Assembly: GCA_030055545.1 (NCBI GenBank)
Contig: JASFYK010000001.1
Coordinates: 1 to 49,235 of the forward strand
DNA: 49,235 nucleotides
Source: Thermoproteota archaeon
GTDB lineage: Archaea > Thermoproteota > Methanomethylicia > Methanomethylicales > Methanomethylicaceae
Reading direction: 5' to 3'
A model generated the notes under the pieces. The model saw nothing but the letters and a program-made list of their open reading frames with translations. It was not told where the DNA came from and did no database searches. Of this stretch, positions 33,210 to 41,361 are shown piece after piece (positions within the stretch are counted from its first letter, which is position 1; each line of letters begins with the position of its first letter). The position numbers and the translations under genes were made by a program.

Positions 33210-33896
33210 ATGTCTCTCGAAAGGAGGATAAACTTCGACAAGGTTTACGAATACGGGGAGAAGGGGATAATAGGCAAAGAGGAGTTCACCTCCTTCTTCG
33301 AGAGAATGCCTTTGCTTGAGAAGGCACTACGGGAAACTGAAGAAGCGTCGGGGTTGCAGTATCCGCCTGTACTCTTCGAACCTGCCCTCACGATAATCAG
33401 GTACCCTTCATCGACTTTCTCTGGTGCCGTCATATATGCTTCATGCAAACTGATGGAGTACAAGGGTGAGCTCCAGCCTTGCGTTGTGTTCTCTGTACCC
33501 TTCGTAATACTATCAAGCGAGGACGTGCTGAGGGCATGCGCGGTCCACGAGTTCTTGCATTACATTTACATCACAAAAGTCCTTTCCAAGGGTAACTACA
33601 TGGACTTGGCAGGCGAGAGGCTGGACTCGATCGAGGTCCACCAAGCATATGACGAAACCCACACGGTCCCCCCTGGCGAATGGATCCGAAACGCAGAATT
33701 GGTCGAGCTCGTGAAGAAAATATTCAACCCAAATATAGATGACCCAGATCTTGAGGCGGCGATAAGGGAGAAGTGGATCGAGAAGGGCTTGCCTGTGAAA
33801 TACACGACCGCAGAGGAAGCCAAGTTGAAGATCCCAATAGAAGAGATTCAGAGAGTCAGGCTTGACATGAAGGTTCTGCAAAGGCTGGCGCCCTGA
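33210..33896 (+). CDS. HEXXH-containing protein, putative metalloprotease, unknown
   Basis: A 228-residue protein without a family I can name. Residues 113-117 read HEFLH within ACAVHEFLHYIY, a zinc-metalloprotease helix; acidic candidates for a third ligand follow in GERLDSIEVHQ (135-145). The N-terminus is helical, and a hydrophobic stretch around 93-101 (VFSVPFVIL) is too short for a membrane helix. The C-terminal 60 residues look helical and charged. It follows the M42 peptidase by 8 bases and is likely co-transcribed with it. Confidence 0.7.
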   Translation: MSLERRINFDKVYEYGEKGIIGKEEFTSFFERMPLLEKALRETEEASGLQYPPVLFEPALTIIRYPSSTFSGAVIYASCKLMEYKGELQPCVVFSVPFVILSSEDVLRACAVHEFLHYIYITKVLSKGNYMDLAGERLDSIEVHQAYDETHTVPPGEWIRNAELVELVKKIFNPNIDDPDLEAAIREKWIEKGLPVKYTTAEEAKLKIPIEEIQRVRLDMKVLQRLAP

Positions 33897-33910
33897 GCTG
33901 GGCTCATGAT

Positions 33911-33918
33911 TTTTATAT
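33911..33918 (+). promoter_or_regulatory. TATA box for S-adenosylhomocysteine hydrolase
   Basis: TTTTATAT lies 40-47 bases before the TTG at 33958, giving a predicted transcript start near 33940 and a short leader that contains GGTTGGTG. Confidence 0.5.
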
Positions 33919-33957
33919 GTCTTGAGGCATATTGCCCTCGTTTGGTTGGTGTAGATC

Positions 33958-35211
33958 TTGGAGTCTAAGGTTAAGGATCGTGGCCTTGCGGAAAGCGGCA
34001 AGAGCCTCCTAAGGTGGGCAGAGGACCATATGCCGGTCCTGATGAGCATAAGGAGGAGGTTCTCCGAAGAAAAACCTCTCAGAGGTATAACAATCGCGGC
34101 TTGCCTGCACGTCACGAAGGAAACCGGAGTCCTCATCAGGACTCTCGTCGAGGGGGGCGCCAAGGTTGCGCTCGCTGGATCCAACCCGCTCTCCACTCAG
34201 GACGAGGTGGCTGCAGCACTGGCAGAGGAGGGGATCAGCGTCTTCGCCTGGAGGGGGCAGACCAAAGAAGAGTACTACAGTTGCTTGAGGGAGGTGCTCA
34301 GCAAGGAGCCCCAGATAACTATGGACGACGGGGCAGATCTTATCACGATCCTCCACTCCGGAGAAGGCAATATCTCGAAGGTGGCCGGGGGGACTGAAGA
34401 GACTACCACCGGGGTGGTCAGGCTCAAGGCTATGGCGGAGCATGGGGTTCTGAAGTACCCAGTAATAGCGGTCAACAATGCCGAGACAAAGTGGGACTTT
34501 GATAACGTCTATGGGACAGGCCAGAGCACCCTAGATGGGATAATGAGGGCCACCAACGTGCTGCTGGCTGGCAAGAATTTTGTGGTCGCAGGATACGGCC
34601 ACTGCGGCAGAGGGCTGGCCAACAGGGCGAGGGGCATGGGGGCTAAGGTGATCGTCACTGAGATCGACCCGATGAAGGCGCTTAAGGCAACGATGGACGG
34701 ATTTGCCGTGATGCCCATGGAGGAAGCCTCCAAAATAGGGGATATATTCGTCACTGCCACAGGCAATAAAAGCGTAATCAGGAGAGAACACTTCAGGCTA
34801 ATGAAGGGCGGGGCGATTTTGGCAAACACAGGTCACTTCAACGTGGAGATTGACATAAGTGCGCTTGGGGAAGAGGCCTTGGAGAAAAGGCGCCTCAGGC
34901 AGAATGTCGATGAGTATCTGATGAAGGACGGGAGGAAGATCTACCTTCTGGCAGAGGGGAGGCTCGTCAACCTAGCCGCTGCAGAGGGTCACCCGAGCGA
35001 GGTTATGGACATGAGTTTTGCAAACCAGGCACTGTCTGTTGAATACATAATCAAAGAAGGAAAACGTCTGAAGCCGGACGTATATGACGTGCCCAATGAA
35101 ATCGACAGAACCGTAGCAAAGCTGAAGCTGGATACAATGGGAGTGAGAATCGACACGATGACCAGAGAACAGGAGGCTTACGTAAAGGGATGGAGCGAAG
35201 GCACAGAGTGA
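33958..35211 (+). CDS. ahcY: S-adenosylhomocysteine hydrolase
   Basis: Hydrolyses S-adenosylhomocysteine, the by-product of methyl transfer, to homocysteine and adenosine, using bound NAD. The protein has 417 residues, normal for the archaeal form. Visible are CLHVTKETGVL, the substrate site DDGADL...EETTTGV, VNNAETKWDFDNVYGTGQS, the NAD loop VAGYGHCGRG, ATGNKSVI, NTGHFNVEID and the tail EGRLVNLAAAEGHPSEVMD. Some methanogen homologues prefer S-inosylhomocysteine; that cannot be judged here. TTG start at 33958. Confidence 0.95.
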   Translation: MESKVKDRGLAESGKSLLRWAEDHMPVLMSIRRRFSEEKPLRGITIAACLHVTKETGVLIRTLVEGGAKVALAGSNPLSTQDEVAAALAEEGISVFAWRGQTKEEYYSCLREVLSKEPQITMDDGADLITILHSGEGNISKVAGGTEETTTGVVRLKAMAEHGVLKYPVIAVNNAETKWDFDNVYGTGQSTLDGIMRATNVLLAGKNFVVAGYGHCGRGLANRARGMGAKVIVTEIDPMKALKATMDGFAVMPMEEASKIGDIFVTATGNKSVIRREHFRLMKGGAILANTGHFNVEIDISALGEEALEKRRLRQNVDEYLMKDGRKIYLLAEGRLVNLAAAEGHPSEVMDMSFANQALSVEYIIKEGKRLKPDVYDVPNEIDRTVAKLKLDTMGVRIDTMTREQEAYVKGWSEGTE

Positions 35212-35242
35212 CCCCTGCGTTCGCTTTTTTGAAGAGGGGTCG

Positions 35243-35803
35243 CTAGGCCTTCCACCACATGAACATGAAGTAAAGCACCTTGTTTCTGGACCTGTCAAGA
35301 GTGGCAAGTATGAACTTCTTCCTCACGGTGTGTGAAAGGCGACCTGCCCTGACTATCTCAATGGGGTCGACCTCTGCCGAGCTCGGGAGCACATGTATGA
35401 CAAATGGGGCATGATCAATGCCTGGACCGTACTCGTAGACTGCAAAATCAGATCCGAATTTCATGCCAGGCCTAACTACATACCCCTTCTCCCGCAGGTC
35501 TTTGTATACGGCATAGAGCTCGTCAAAGAGCCTGAAGTTTTCCCTTGAGAACTGGGAAAGTTCCTCCAATGTAATCGTACGACCGCCCGATTCGACTGAT
35601 ATTCGCCCTTTCTCGAGGAGGTAGTTCGCTTCGAACAAGGACAGCTCGAGTGGAGTGTCGACCTCTGTGTCCTTTGGCTTGTGGACATTTACAGGCTTGC
35701 CGAAAAAGCCCTCTTTGTAGAGCTTTGCCCCCTGAGCTTTTGACAGGATGATGATCCGGGATCCGATGATTGTTGCCACCGGCAGGGAGGATGCCATCGC
35801 CAC
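35243..35803 (-). CDS. endA: tRNA-splicing endonuclease EndA
   Basis: Cuts introns from pre-tRNAs at bulge-helix-bulge sites. It has 186 residues, the size of one-domain archaeal EndA. The catalytic triad is readable: Tyr123 in FAVYEYGP, His131 in DHAPFVIHV and Lys162 in TVRKKFILA. The acidic loop GPGID before the histidine is also family-like. The protein may need a second subunit type if the enzyme is heterotetrameric, as in Crenarchaeota; no paralogue is in this window. Confidence 0.93.
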   Translation of the reverse strand: MAMASSLPVATIIGSRIIILSKAQGAKLYKEGFFGKPVNVHKPKDTEVDTPLELSLFEANYLLEKGRISVESGGRTITLEELSQFSRENFRLFDELYAVYKDLREKGYVVRPGMKFGSDFAVYEYGPGIDHAPFVIHVLPSSAEVDPIEIVRAGRLSHTVRKKFILATLDRSRNKVLYFMFMWWKA

Positions 35804-35843
35804 GCACCAGGAAACGGAGAATAGCTTTTTAGAGTATATCGGA

Positions 35844-36031
35844 CTACCAATTATAAAGTTTGCCAGTTAAGGGATCAACTTCAAGAGACCGCCCTTCGCC
35901 AAGCTCATGATAAAAGTTGGAGATATGGTCTTCATGGCCTACCTATACCTCCTATTTTGAGTCACTAAAACAATAGGCTCCATTATGAGGAGCGCGAAGA
36001 TTTCAATGGTGTAGATCTGCTCAGCGCTCAT
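35844..36031 (-). pseudogene. Broken or recoded small membrane-protein gene
   Basis: From ATG 36031 (GAGGT just upstream) the frame gives 30 residues starting MSAEQIYTIEIFALLIMEPI, with a hydrophobic helix and then QNRRYR, before TAG at 35939-35941. In the same frame 23 more sense codons run to TAA at 35867. In a different frame, just after the TAG, a natural-looking polar sequence GHEDHISNFYHELGEG...LTGKLYNW runs to TAG at 35844. One missing base, or two extra, near TAGGTAGG would join the first and last parts into a roughly 60-residue membrane-anchored protein. Frameshift, sequencing error or recoding are all possible. Confidence 0.4.
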
Positions 36032-36093
36032 TTAACCTCATTAATCTGCGCGAGTAACTCGCTTCAAGAAAGGGATTGGAGATCGGATTGAGC

Positions 36094-36774
36094 TCAGAGC
36101 ACGCGGTGCAGCGCGAGCACTCTTACATCGTCCGAGGCGTCCCGCATGGTGTCTACCATGAGCTCGAGGTTTGCCACCAAGTCCCTGCAGATCAGAACAC
36201 AGCCCTGATCCTTTACGTCCATTATGATCCGGAGGTCGAGATCCTGCTGCATGAGGTCAACCTTGTTTTCTGCGGAGTGGACGTCGCTTACTAGCTTCAG
36301 AGCATACATCGGGTTCATCGCCAATGCCATAATGCAACTCCTGAGCTTTTCGTACGCAGACAAGGATTCGCTTGCAAGCGAGATCAGACCCTCGGCTATC
36401 TTCGGGTCAACCCCCAGGTTGCTCTTGGAAAGCTTGAGTATGAGCCTTGAAATAGTCTGGGCGATCTCGGCGATCTTCTCAACATTGAACATAAGCCTGA
36501 GGAAGTCCTCCCTGTACAGAAGACCAGGAGCCGACTTTGTCAGCGTATCGATCAACTCTATCTTTATCTCGTCTGCTTCCTCCTCTAGTTTTGTAACTTC
36601 CTCGTAGTACTCCTCCATGTTGCCCCTTGATGAAGCATAATCGTCAATCATCAGTACCAAAGATCTCATGACATCCTGAACTTTCCTCGCGTGGTCAGTG
36701 AGGAGATCAAGCGACTTTCGGTAGGCTTTGTTTTCAAGATCGCTCAGCTCTTTCTGATAGGTCAAACCAGACAT
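36094..36774 (-). CDS. PhoU-like/DUF47 family protein
   Basis: An all-helical 226-residue protein of the PhoU/DUF47 type, often encoded with Pit phosphate transporters as a regulatory partner. Typical features are the N-terminal helix with LENKAYRKSLDLLTDHARKV, the acidic metal-binding stretch EEVTKLEEEADEIK (57-70) and a second E...D-rich helix DVHSAENKVDLMQQDLD. No Pit permease lies in this window. Its gene leads towards the microprotein remnant and endA in the same direction. Confidence 0.85.
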   Translation of the reverse strand: MSGLTYQKELSDLENKAYRKSLDLLTDHARKVQDVMRSLVLMIDDYASSRGNMEEYYEEVTKLEEEADEIKIELIDTLTKSAPGLLYREDFLRLMFNVEKIAEIAQTISRLILKLSKSNLGVDPKIAEGLISLASESLSAYEKLRSCIMALAMNPMYALKLVSDVHSAENKVDLMQQDLDLRIIMDVKDQGCVLICRDLVANLELMVDTMRDASDDVRVLALHRVL

Positions 36775-36873
36775 CCCCTGAAGGACGCGCTAAAAGAAGC
36801 TAAAGGCTTTAATAAAGTTTTAGCTATAAAAGCACCTATTTAAATAAAAATACGAGAACAGCACAAAAAAATA

Positions 36874-36975
36874 ATGTTGCGACTATCTGACCCAATGAAA
36901 CGGGGCGTCACATTCGTGAAACGGGAACTTGAATCGGGAAGAGATTTTAGGCTAAAGGCACAATCTATAGTTTGA
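36874..36975 (+). CDS. Candidate 33-aa leader peptide/microprotein before trxB
   Basis: A short ATG-to-TGA frame coding for a basic peptide that begins MLRLSDPMKRGVTFVKRE. The TATA-like TATTTAAATA at 36837-36846 sits about 30 bases before its ATG, the spacing for a leaderless message. It ends 29 bases before the trxB ATG, in another frame. It could be a small protein, a regulatory leader or chance; the promoter spacing is the only strong support. Confidence 0.3.
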   Translation: MLRLSDPMKRGVTFVKRELESGRDFRLKAQSIV

Positions 36976-37004
36976 GATCCAGACTTCTGGAAAGGTGTAA
37001 AAAT

Positions 37005-37928
37005 ATGGAGTGCGACGTGCTTATAATCGGCGCAGGTCCTGCGGGTCTTGCAGCTGCGATCTATTCCTCAAGGCAGGGTCTCAGGACGGTCGTTTTGGAG
37101 GAGGCAGTTATAGGCGGCAGGGCCACTTATGCCCATATGATCGACAATTATCCGGGATTCCCAGAAGGGATCTCTGGGGCAGAACTGATATCAAGGTTTG
37201 CAAAGCAGGCGGAGAAATTCGGCTCGATAATAAAACCAGGGGAGGGGGCTAAGGAAATCAAGGTCTTGGGAGAGGCTAAGGAAGTCATTACCGCCAACGA
37301 GCGCTACATCTCCAAGGCGCTGGTGATTGCAACAGGGCTCAGGCAGAAGAAGTTGCAGATACCAGGGGAGGAAAAGCTGCTTGGCAGAGGGGTCTCATAC
37401 TGCGCCACCTGTGACGGTTTCTTCTTCAGGAAAAAGAAGGTGGCGGTGATCGGGGGCGGTAACGAGGCTGCAAGCGATCTCCTGTACCTCTCGTCGCTTG
37501 CTGGGAAGATAGTTTGGCTAGTAGGGGAGGAGGGGATCACCGCGGACGACAGCTATTTGGCAAAGATCAGTGAGATCGGGATTGAGCCGCTAACTGGAGT
37601 TAGGGTTGTGGAATTGCAGGGCAAGGAGAGGTTGGAGGGCATCGTGATTGAGAAAGGGGGCGCTCAGGAAAAGCTGGAGGTGGACGGAGCATTCATAGCT
37701 GTGGGATCGGTCCCCACGGTTGAGATCCTGAGGAGGGCAGGGGTTGAAGTAGACGAAAAGGGATTCATAAAAACCGGAGGCGAAATGGAAACCAACATAG
37801 CCGGCGTTTTTGCCGCGGGCGATTGCACGGGCAAGAGCCACCAAGTGGTACTGGCAGCAGGACAGGGTGCGATGGCTGGGATCAAGGCTTCAGCTTATGC
37901 AAAAATGAAGGGTCTAAAAACCGGCTAG
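37005..37928 (+). CDS. trxB: Thioredoxin reductase (NAD(P)H:FAD, TrxB-like)
   Basis: FAD-dependent disulfide reductase of 307 residues from the chosen start. It has the N-terminal FAD loop LIIGAGPAGLAAAIYSS, GGRATYAHMIDNYPGF, the redox-active CATC within SYCATCDGFFF, the NAD(P)H loop VAVIGGGNEAAS and the C-terminal FAD motif NIAGVFAAGDCTG. ATG at 37005 is preferred over an earlier in-frame codon at 36972 because GGAAAGGTG precedes it by about 7 bases. Its TAG stop overlaps the stop of the opposite-strand gene in a CTAG. Confidence 0.94.
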   Translation: MECDVLIIGAGPAGLAAAIYSSRQGLRTVVLEEAVIGGRATYAHMIDNYPGFPEGISGAELISRFAKQAEKFGSIIKPGEGAKEIKVLGEAKEVITANERYISKALVIATGLRQKKLQIPGEEKLLGRGVSYCATCDGFFFRKKKVAVIGGGNEAASDLLYLSSLAGKIVWLVGEEGITADDSYLAKISEIGIEPLTGVRVVELQGKERLEGIVIEKGGAQEKLEVDGAFIAVGSVPTVEILRRAGVEVDEKGFIKTGGEMETNIAGVFAAGDCTGKSHQVVLAAGQGAMAGIKASAYAKMKGLKTG

Positions 37929-38185
37929 ATCTTCCTTATTGTTGCTATCGAGTTGTCAGCTAAACCCTGTATCCTCATCTCCTCAGCATTAGCCCAGACC
38001 TCATTTTCAGGGATGTCAGGCAAGGGAAGAGCCCTGAGCTCCATCTTCTTTTTCCCGGCAACAACTACCTCGAATTTCTCATTTATCTGGAGGTATTTCA
38101 TGGTCGACGGGTTCAGCTTTCCTATCCCCTTGTCTGTGTCTTCTTTTCTCCTCAGACGGAGGCGCTTTTCAGGAGGCTTTGACAT
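37925..38185 (-). CDS. Small barrel-like protein, unknown
   Basis: An 86-residue protein with a basic N-terminus (KRLRLRRKEDT). It is followed by GIGKLNPSTMKYLQINEKFEVVV and a short strand-rich end. The pattern resembles one half of a double-psi beta barrel (compare the L-P-x-x-M-x-x-L-x-x-x-x-E-V-V type in CDC48 N-domains), but this is only a visual likeness. ATG at 38185 is favoured because GGTGGTGA precedes it by about 5 bases; an ATG at 38200 lies before that site. It is 45 bases downstream of glyS and probably co-transcribed with it. Confidence 0.6.
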   Translation of the reverse strand: MSKPPEKRLRLRRKEDTDKGIGKLNPSTMKYLQINEKFEVVVAGKKKMELRALPLPDIPENEVWANAEEMRIQGLADNSIATIRKI

Positions 38186-38230
38186 GCATGTCACCACCAT
38201 TGAAGGATATGGTTCAATGCCATTTTAAGG

Positions 38231-39937
38231 CTAACGCATTGAGAAGAATCCTTTGAGGAATCCCTTAAGCTCACCGATAGGAACCCTTTGTTGCTCCCAA
38301 GTATCACGGTGTCTGATTGTGACGGTGTCGTTTTGCAGGCTCTCGTAATCGACAGTGATCGCGAGTGGGCAACCTATCTCGTCTGCCCTAGCATACCTCC
38401 TCCCGATCGAGCCTGAGTCGTCGAATTCGGCAATAAGACCTGCGTCTTTTAGGTCGCGGTATATGCAATAGGCCTTCTCCCTTATTCCGTCACGGTTAAC
38501 GAGCGGGAAGACCGAAACGGAGACCGGCGCAATAGATGGGGGGAGCCTAAGCACGACCCTGTCCTCGCGCTCGGAGTATGCGCACTCGAGGGCTAGGTAA
38601 GTGAGCCTGTCGGCACCGAAGGAAGGCTCTGCGACGTGCGGAATGAAACGCTCACCAGTCTGTGCCTCTTCCTTCTCGTAGAACTCCACATACTCAGGCT
38701 TAATCAGCACGCCTTCGATCTCAACAGGGCCAGAGGAGAGTTTCGACCGAAGCATTGAAACATCAGCGCCCTTGATCACCGAAAGCACCTTCCCCGTATT
38801 CTTACCGTGATCCGCACTTATTGCGTCTACCTTTGGCTTGGCAGCAAACACCTTCACTTTCCTAGGAGCATCGAACTTCCTGAATACAGACATGTCCTGG
38901 CCGCTGTATTGCATATGGCGCGAGAGGTCGTAGTCAGTGCGATAAGCATGGCCTGATACCTCCACCCAGCCCCATCGCTCAAGTTTAACCAGCTGGTCGA
39001 AGGTCTGGGCAGAGTAGTGGGCTCTCTCTTCAGGAGGCTTCCCGATGAACATCTGCGACTCGACAGGGGCTCCAAGTTCGGAAATGAACTTCGTTGAGAG
39101 TGCCATGAAATAGGCGAGCCACTCGGTCTTAATGTAGCCCTCCTTCAGTGCCTCGGACACGGACACCTGTACGGGTTCCAACGCCTTGGACTTTACCATT
39201 TCCTCGGTTAGGAGCCTCAGCTTCACATCCGCCACATCATCAATTATCGTACATTCAGGGGATCTTGGGTCAAAGAAGAACTCGACCTCCATTATTGTAA
39301 ACTCCCTTAGCCTGATTGGACCCTGCCTAGGCGAGATCTCATTCCTTGCAACCTTTCCTATCTGGGCCAATCCCATGGGGAGACGCTCCCTCATCGAGTT
39401 GAATATCCCCTTAAAATTGACAAACATGCCTTGGGCAGCCTCGGGCCTCAGATAGGCGACATTCTCCGAGTAGGGGCCGATGTTTGTCCTGAACAGGAGG
39501 TTAAACTTCGAAATCTTGCTCAGCTGACCTTGGCATTCAGAGCACCTCACGCCCCTTTCCAAGATCAGGGCATCGAGTTCCTCAGTCGTCATCCCTTCTA
39601 TGCCCTGGACGTCGCCGATCTGCTCCAGTATCAGGTGATCCGCCCTGAACCGTTTGTGGCACTGCATACACTCCACAATTACGTCAGTAAAATTCTCCAC
39701 ATGGCCCGATGCCTCGAACACTTTGGCGGGCATTATCACTGGGGTCTCAATCTCATAGACCAGCCCATGGTGCCGGTGTATGAAAACCTCCCTCCATCGC
39801 CTCTCAATATTCCGTTTGAGCATCGCACCCATGGGGCCGAAGTCCAGAAAACCTGCGACCCCGCCGTAGATCTCTGAAGAAGGCCAGAAGAAACCCCTTC
39901 TCCTCCCAAGCTCCACTATTTTATCGTATTTGTCCAT
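38231..39937 (-). CDS. glyS: Glycyl-tRNA synthetase
   Basis: Class II alpha2-type glycyl-tRNA synthetase of 568 residues. Recognisable stretches are GFFWPSSEIYGGVAGFLDFGP (15-35), ETPVIMPAKVFEASGHVENF (64-83), a zinc-binding insertion with CMQC and CSEC pairs, LRPEAAQGMFVNF, ARNEISPRQGPIRLREFTIM, and EPSFGADRLTYLALECAY (motif 3). The C-terminal anticodon domain follows. Promoter candidate ATATATCC lies about 43 bases upstream of the ATG. Confidence 0.96.
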   Translation of the reverse strand: MDKYDKIVELGRRRGFFWPSSEIYGGVAGFLDFGPMGAMLKRNIERRWREVFIHRHHGLVYEIETPVIMPAKVFEASGHVENFTDVIVECMQCHKRFRADHLILEQIGDVQGIEGMTTEELDALILERGVRCSECQGQLSKISKFNLLFRTNIGPYSENVAYLRPEAAQGMFVNFKGIFNSMRERLPMGLAQIGKVARNEISPRQGPIRLREFTIMEVEFFFDPRSPECTIIDDVADVKLRLLTEEMVKSKALEPVQVSVSEALKEGYIKTEWLAYFMALSTKFISELGAPVESQMFIGKPPEERAHYSAQTFDQLVKLERWGWVEVSGHAYRTDYDLSRHMQYSGQDMSVFRKFDAPRKVKVFAAKPKVDAISADHGKNTGKVLSVIKGADVSMLRSKLSSGPVEIEGVLIKPEYVEFYEKEEAQTGERFIPHVAEPSFGADRLTYLALECAYSEREDRVVLRLPPSIAPVSVSVFPLVNRDGIREKAYCIYRDLKDAGLIAEFDDSGSIGRRYARADEIGCPLAITVDYESLQNDTVTIRHRDTWEQQRVPIGELKGFLKGFFSMR

Positions 39938-40040
39938 TGGTATGCCCTCGCGAGTCAGTCCAGATTGATTATCTACAGGGATATATGCATATTCGTGCCT
40001 ATCCCTGGAAGGATGAGAAAACCGCCCTTACTCAGTTGGG

Positions 40041-40050
40041 TATATATAAG
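40041..40050 (+). promoter_or_regulatory. TATA box for agmatinase
   Basis: TATATATAAG lies 56-65 bases before the ATG at 40106. The predicted transcript start near 40070 leaves a leader of about 35 bases containing AGAGGT. Confidence 0.6.
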
Positions 40051-40105
40051 ACCCCAGTAAGGCATAGGGTAGTTGCTTTGGACGAAAATCAGAGGTCGGT
40101 TGAGA

Positions 40106-40996
40106 ATGCCCAATACCCCATTCTACCTTGACTCTCAGCCAGTATATTTTGGGGGCTTCAAGCGGGAATACGCGGATGCCGATTTTGCGCTTTTTGGAGT
40201 CCCCTTCGACTGCACGTCAAGCTACAGGCCGGGTTCCAGGTTCGGTCCTGACGCGATAAGGGAGGCGTCTGCCAACATCGAAACTTGGTCTTGGAGGACA
40301 GGCATTGATTTTGAGGACATGAAGGTCCATGACTTGGGCAACGTTGCAGTTGTGCACGGTGACGCTGCTGAGACCATCAGGAGGGTCGCAGACACGGTCG
40401 AGGACATAAACTCGACAAGGAAAGTCCCCGTGATGTTGGGAGGGGAGCACCTTGTGACCCTTGGCTCTGCGAAGGCCATAAAGGATTGCACATTCATCTC
40501 CTTTGACGCGCACTTCGATCTCAGGGACGAATACCTGTCAAACAAGCTATCACATGCATGTGTGATGAGGCGCATCATGGAAGAGGAAGGTAAGGAAAGG
40601 ATCCTCCTCTGCGGGGTAAGGGCAACCTTCGGAGAAGAGGTAAGATGGGTCAAGGAGAACGGAATAAGGTACATGACTTCAAGGGACTTGTTGAGGGAAG
40701 GGGCGAATTCCTCGTCTTTATGGCTGAAGGAGCAGCTCAAGAACGCTGAAAAAATTTACATCAGCATCGACATGGATGTGATTGACCCGGCTTATGCGCC
40801 GGGGGTTGGAAACCCCGAGCCTGAAGGGATTGCCCCTAGTCTGCTGCTCGATATCTTGGCTGAGACCATAGATGACAGGGTCGTTGGCTTTGATCTGGTC
40901 GAAGTCGCGCCACATTATGACAACGGAAGGACGGCCATACTAGCGTCCAAGATGATCTTCGAGATCTGTGCGATGATAAAACAGGCGCGTCACTGA
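40106..40996 (+). CDS. speB: Agmatinase (ureohydrolase)
   Basis: Removes urea from agmatine to give putrescine. It has 296 residues with complete manganese motifs: GGEHLVTLG, SFDAHFDLRDEY, SIDMDVIDPAYAPGVGNPEPEG with both aspartates and the DP, and VEVAPHYD. The substrate-loop GDAAETI is also near the usual place. ATG at 40106 is preferred; a TTG at 40073 lies at the predicted transcript start. The stop is 1 base from the convergent rpo12 stop. It may feed the polyamine needed by deoxyhypusine synthase. Confidence 0.92.
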   Translation: MPNTPFYLDSQPVYFGGFKREYADADFALFGVPFDCTSSYRPGSRFGPDAIREASANIETWSWRTGIDFEDMKVHDLGNVAVVHGDAAETIRRVADTVEDINSTRKVPVMLGGEHLVTLGSAKAIKDCTFISFDAHFDLRDEYLSNKLSHACVMRRIMEEEGKERILLCGVRATFGEEVRWVKENGIRYMTSRDLLREGANSSSLWLKEQLKNAEKIYISIDMDVIDPAYAPGVGNPEPEGIAPSLLLDILAETIDDRVVGFDLVEVAPHYDNGRTAILASKMIFEICAMIKQARH

Positions 40997-40997
40997 A

Positions 40998-41144
40998 TCA
41001 GCGCGCCTTTATCTCCATTATGATTGGAGATCTAGACTTGTAGAGGATCCTGTGACCGCACACGGGGCACCTGATCCCTGGCAGACCCATGAGTTCGTTG
41101 CTGTCAATCGTCTTTCCGCATTTTTCACAGAGATAGGTTGCCAT
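40998..41144 (-). CDS. rpo12: RNA polymerase subunit Rpo12 (RpoP), 48 aa
   Basis: A 48-residue zinc-ribbon subunit of archaeal RNA polymerase, equivalent to Rpb12. The sequence begins MATYLCEKCGKTI, continues LPGIRCPVCGHRILYK and ends MEIKAR, all family-typical. Two CxxC pairs hold the zinc. A TATA-like stretch on the minus strand (CTTTTAAAC, about 30-40 bases upstream) suggests a very short leader. It would be missed by length cut-offs and converges with speB. Confidence 0.93.
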   Translation of the reverse strand: MATYLCEKCGKTIDSNELMGLPGIRCPVCGHRILYKSRSPIIMEIKAR

Positions 41145-41361
41145 ATCCAGATACCTAGGCAATAGAGAATGCTACATGTTTAAAAGTATTGCGTAAAGTT
41201 AAGCCATCAAACCGAAAAAACGTTTCAGAATGTAGATCTGGTAGTTTGTCACATAATAAGCGGCATCTACTTGAAGGGGGAAGGCAAGAGGCAAGTGAGC
41301 GGGAGCTTCCATACTTGCAGAGGCTTACCATCCTGAAGGCACCGGGTTAAAAATAAAAAAG

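Noticed and set aside
35867..36031. Firm assignment of pyrrolysine at the TAG
   Set aside because: No pyrrolysine genes are visible here and the alternative-frame continuation looks more natural, so a frameshift is favoured. It is kept only as a possibility.
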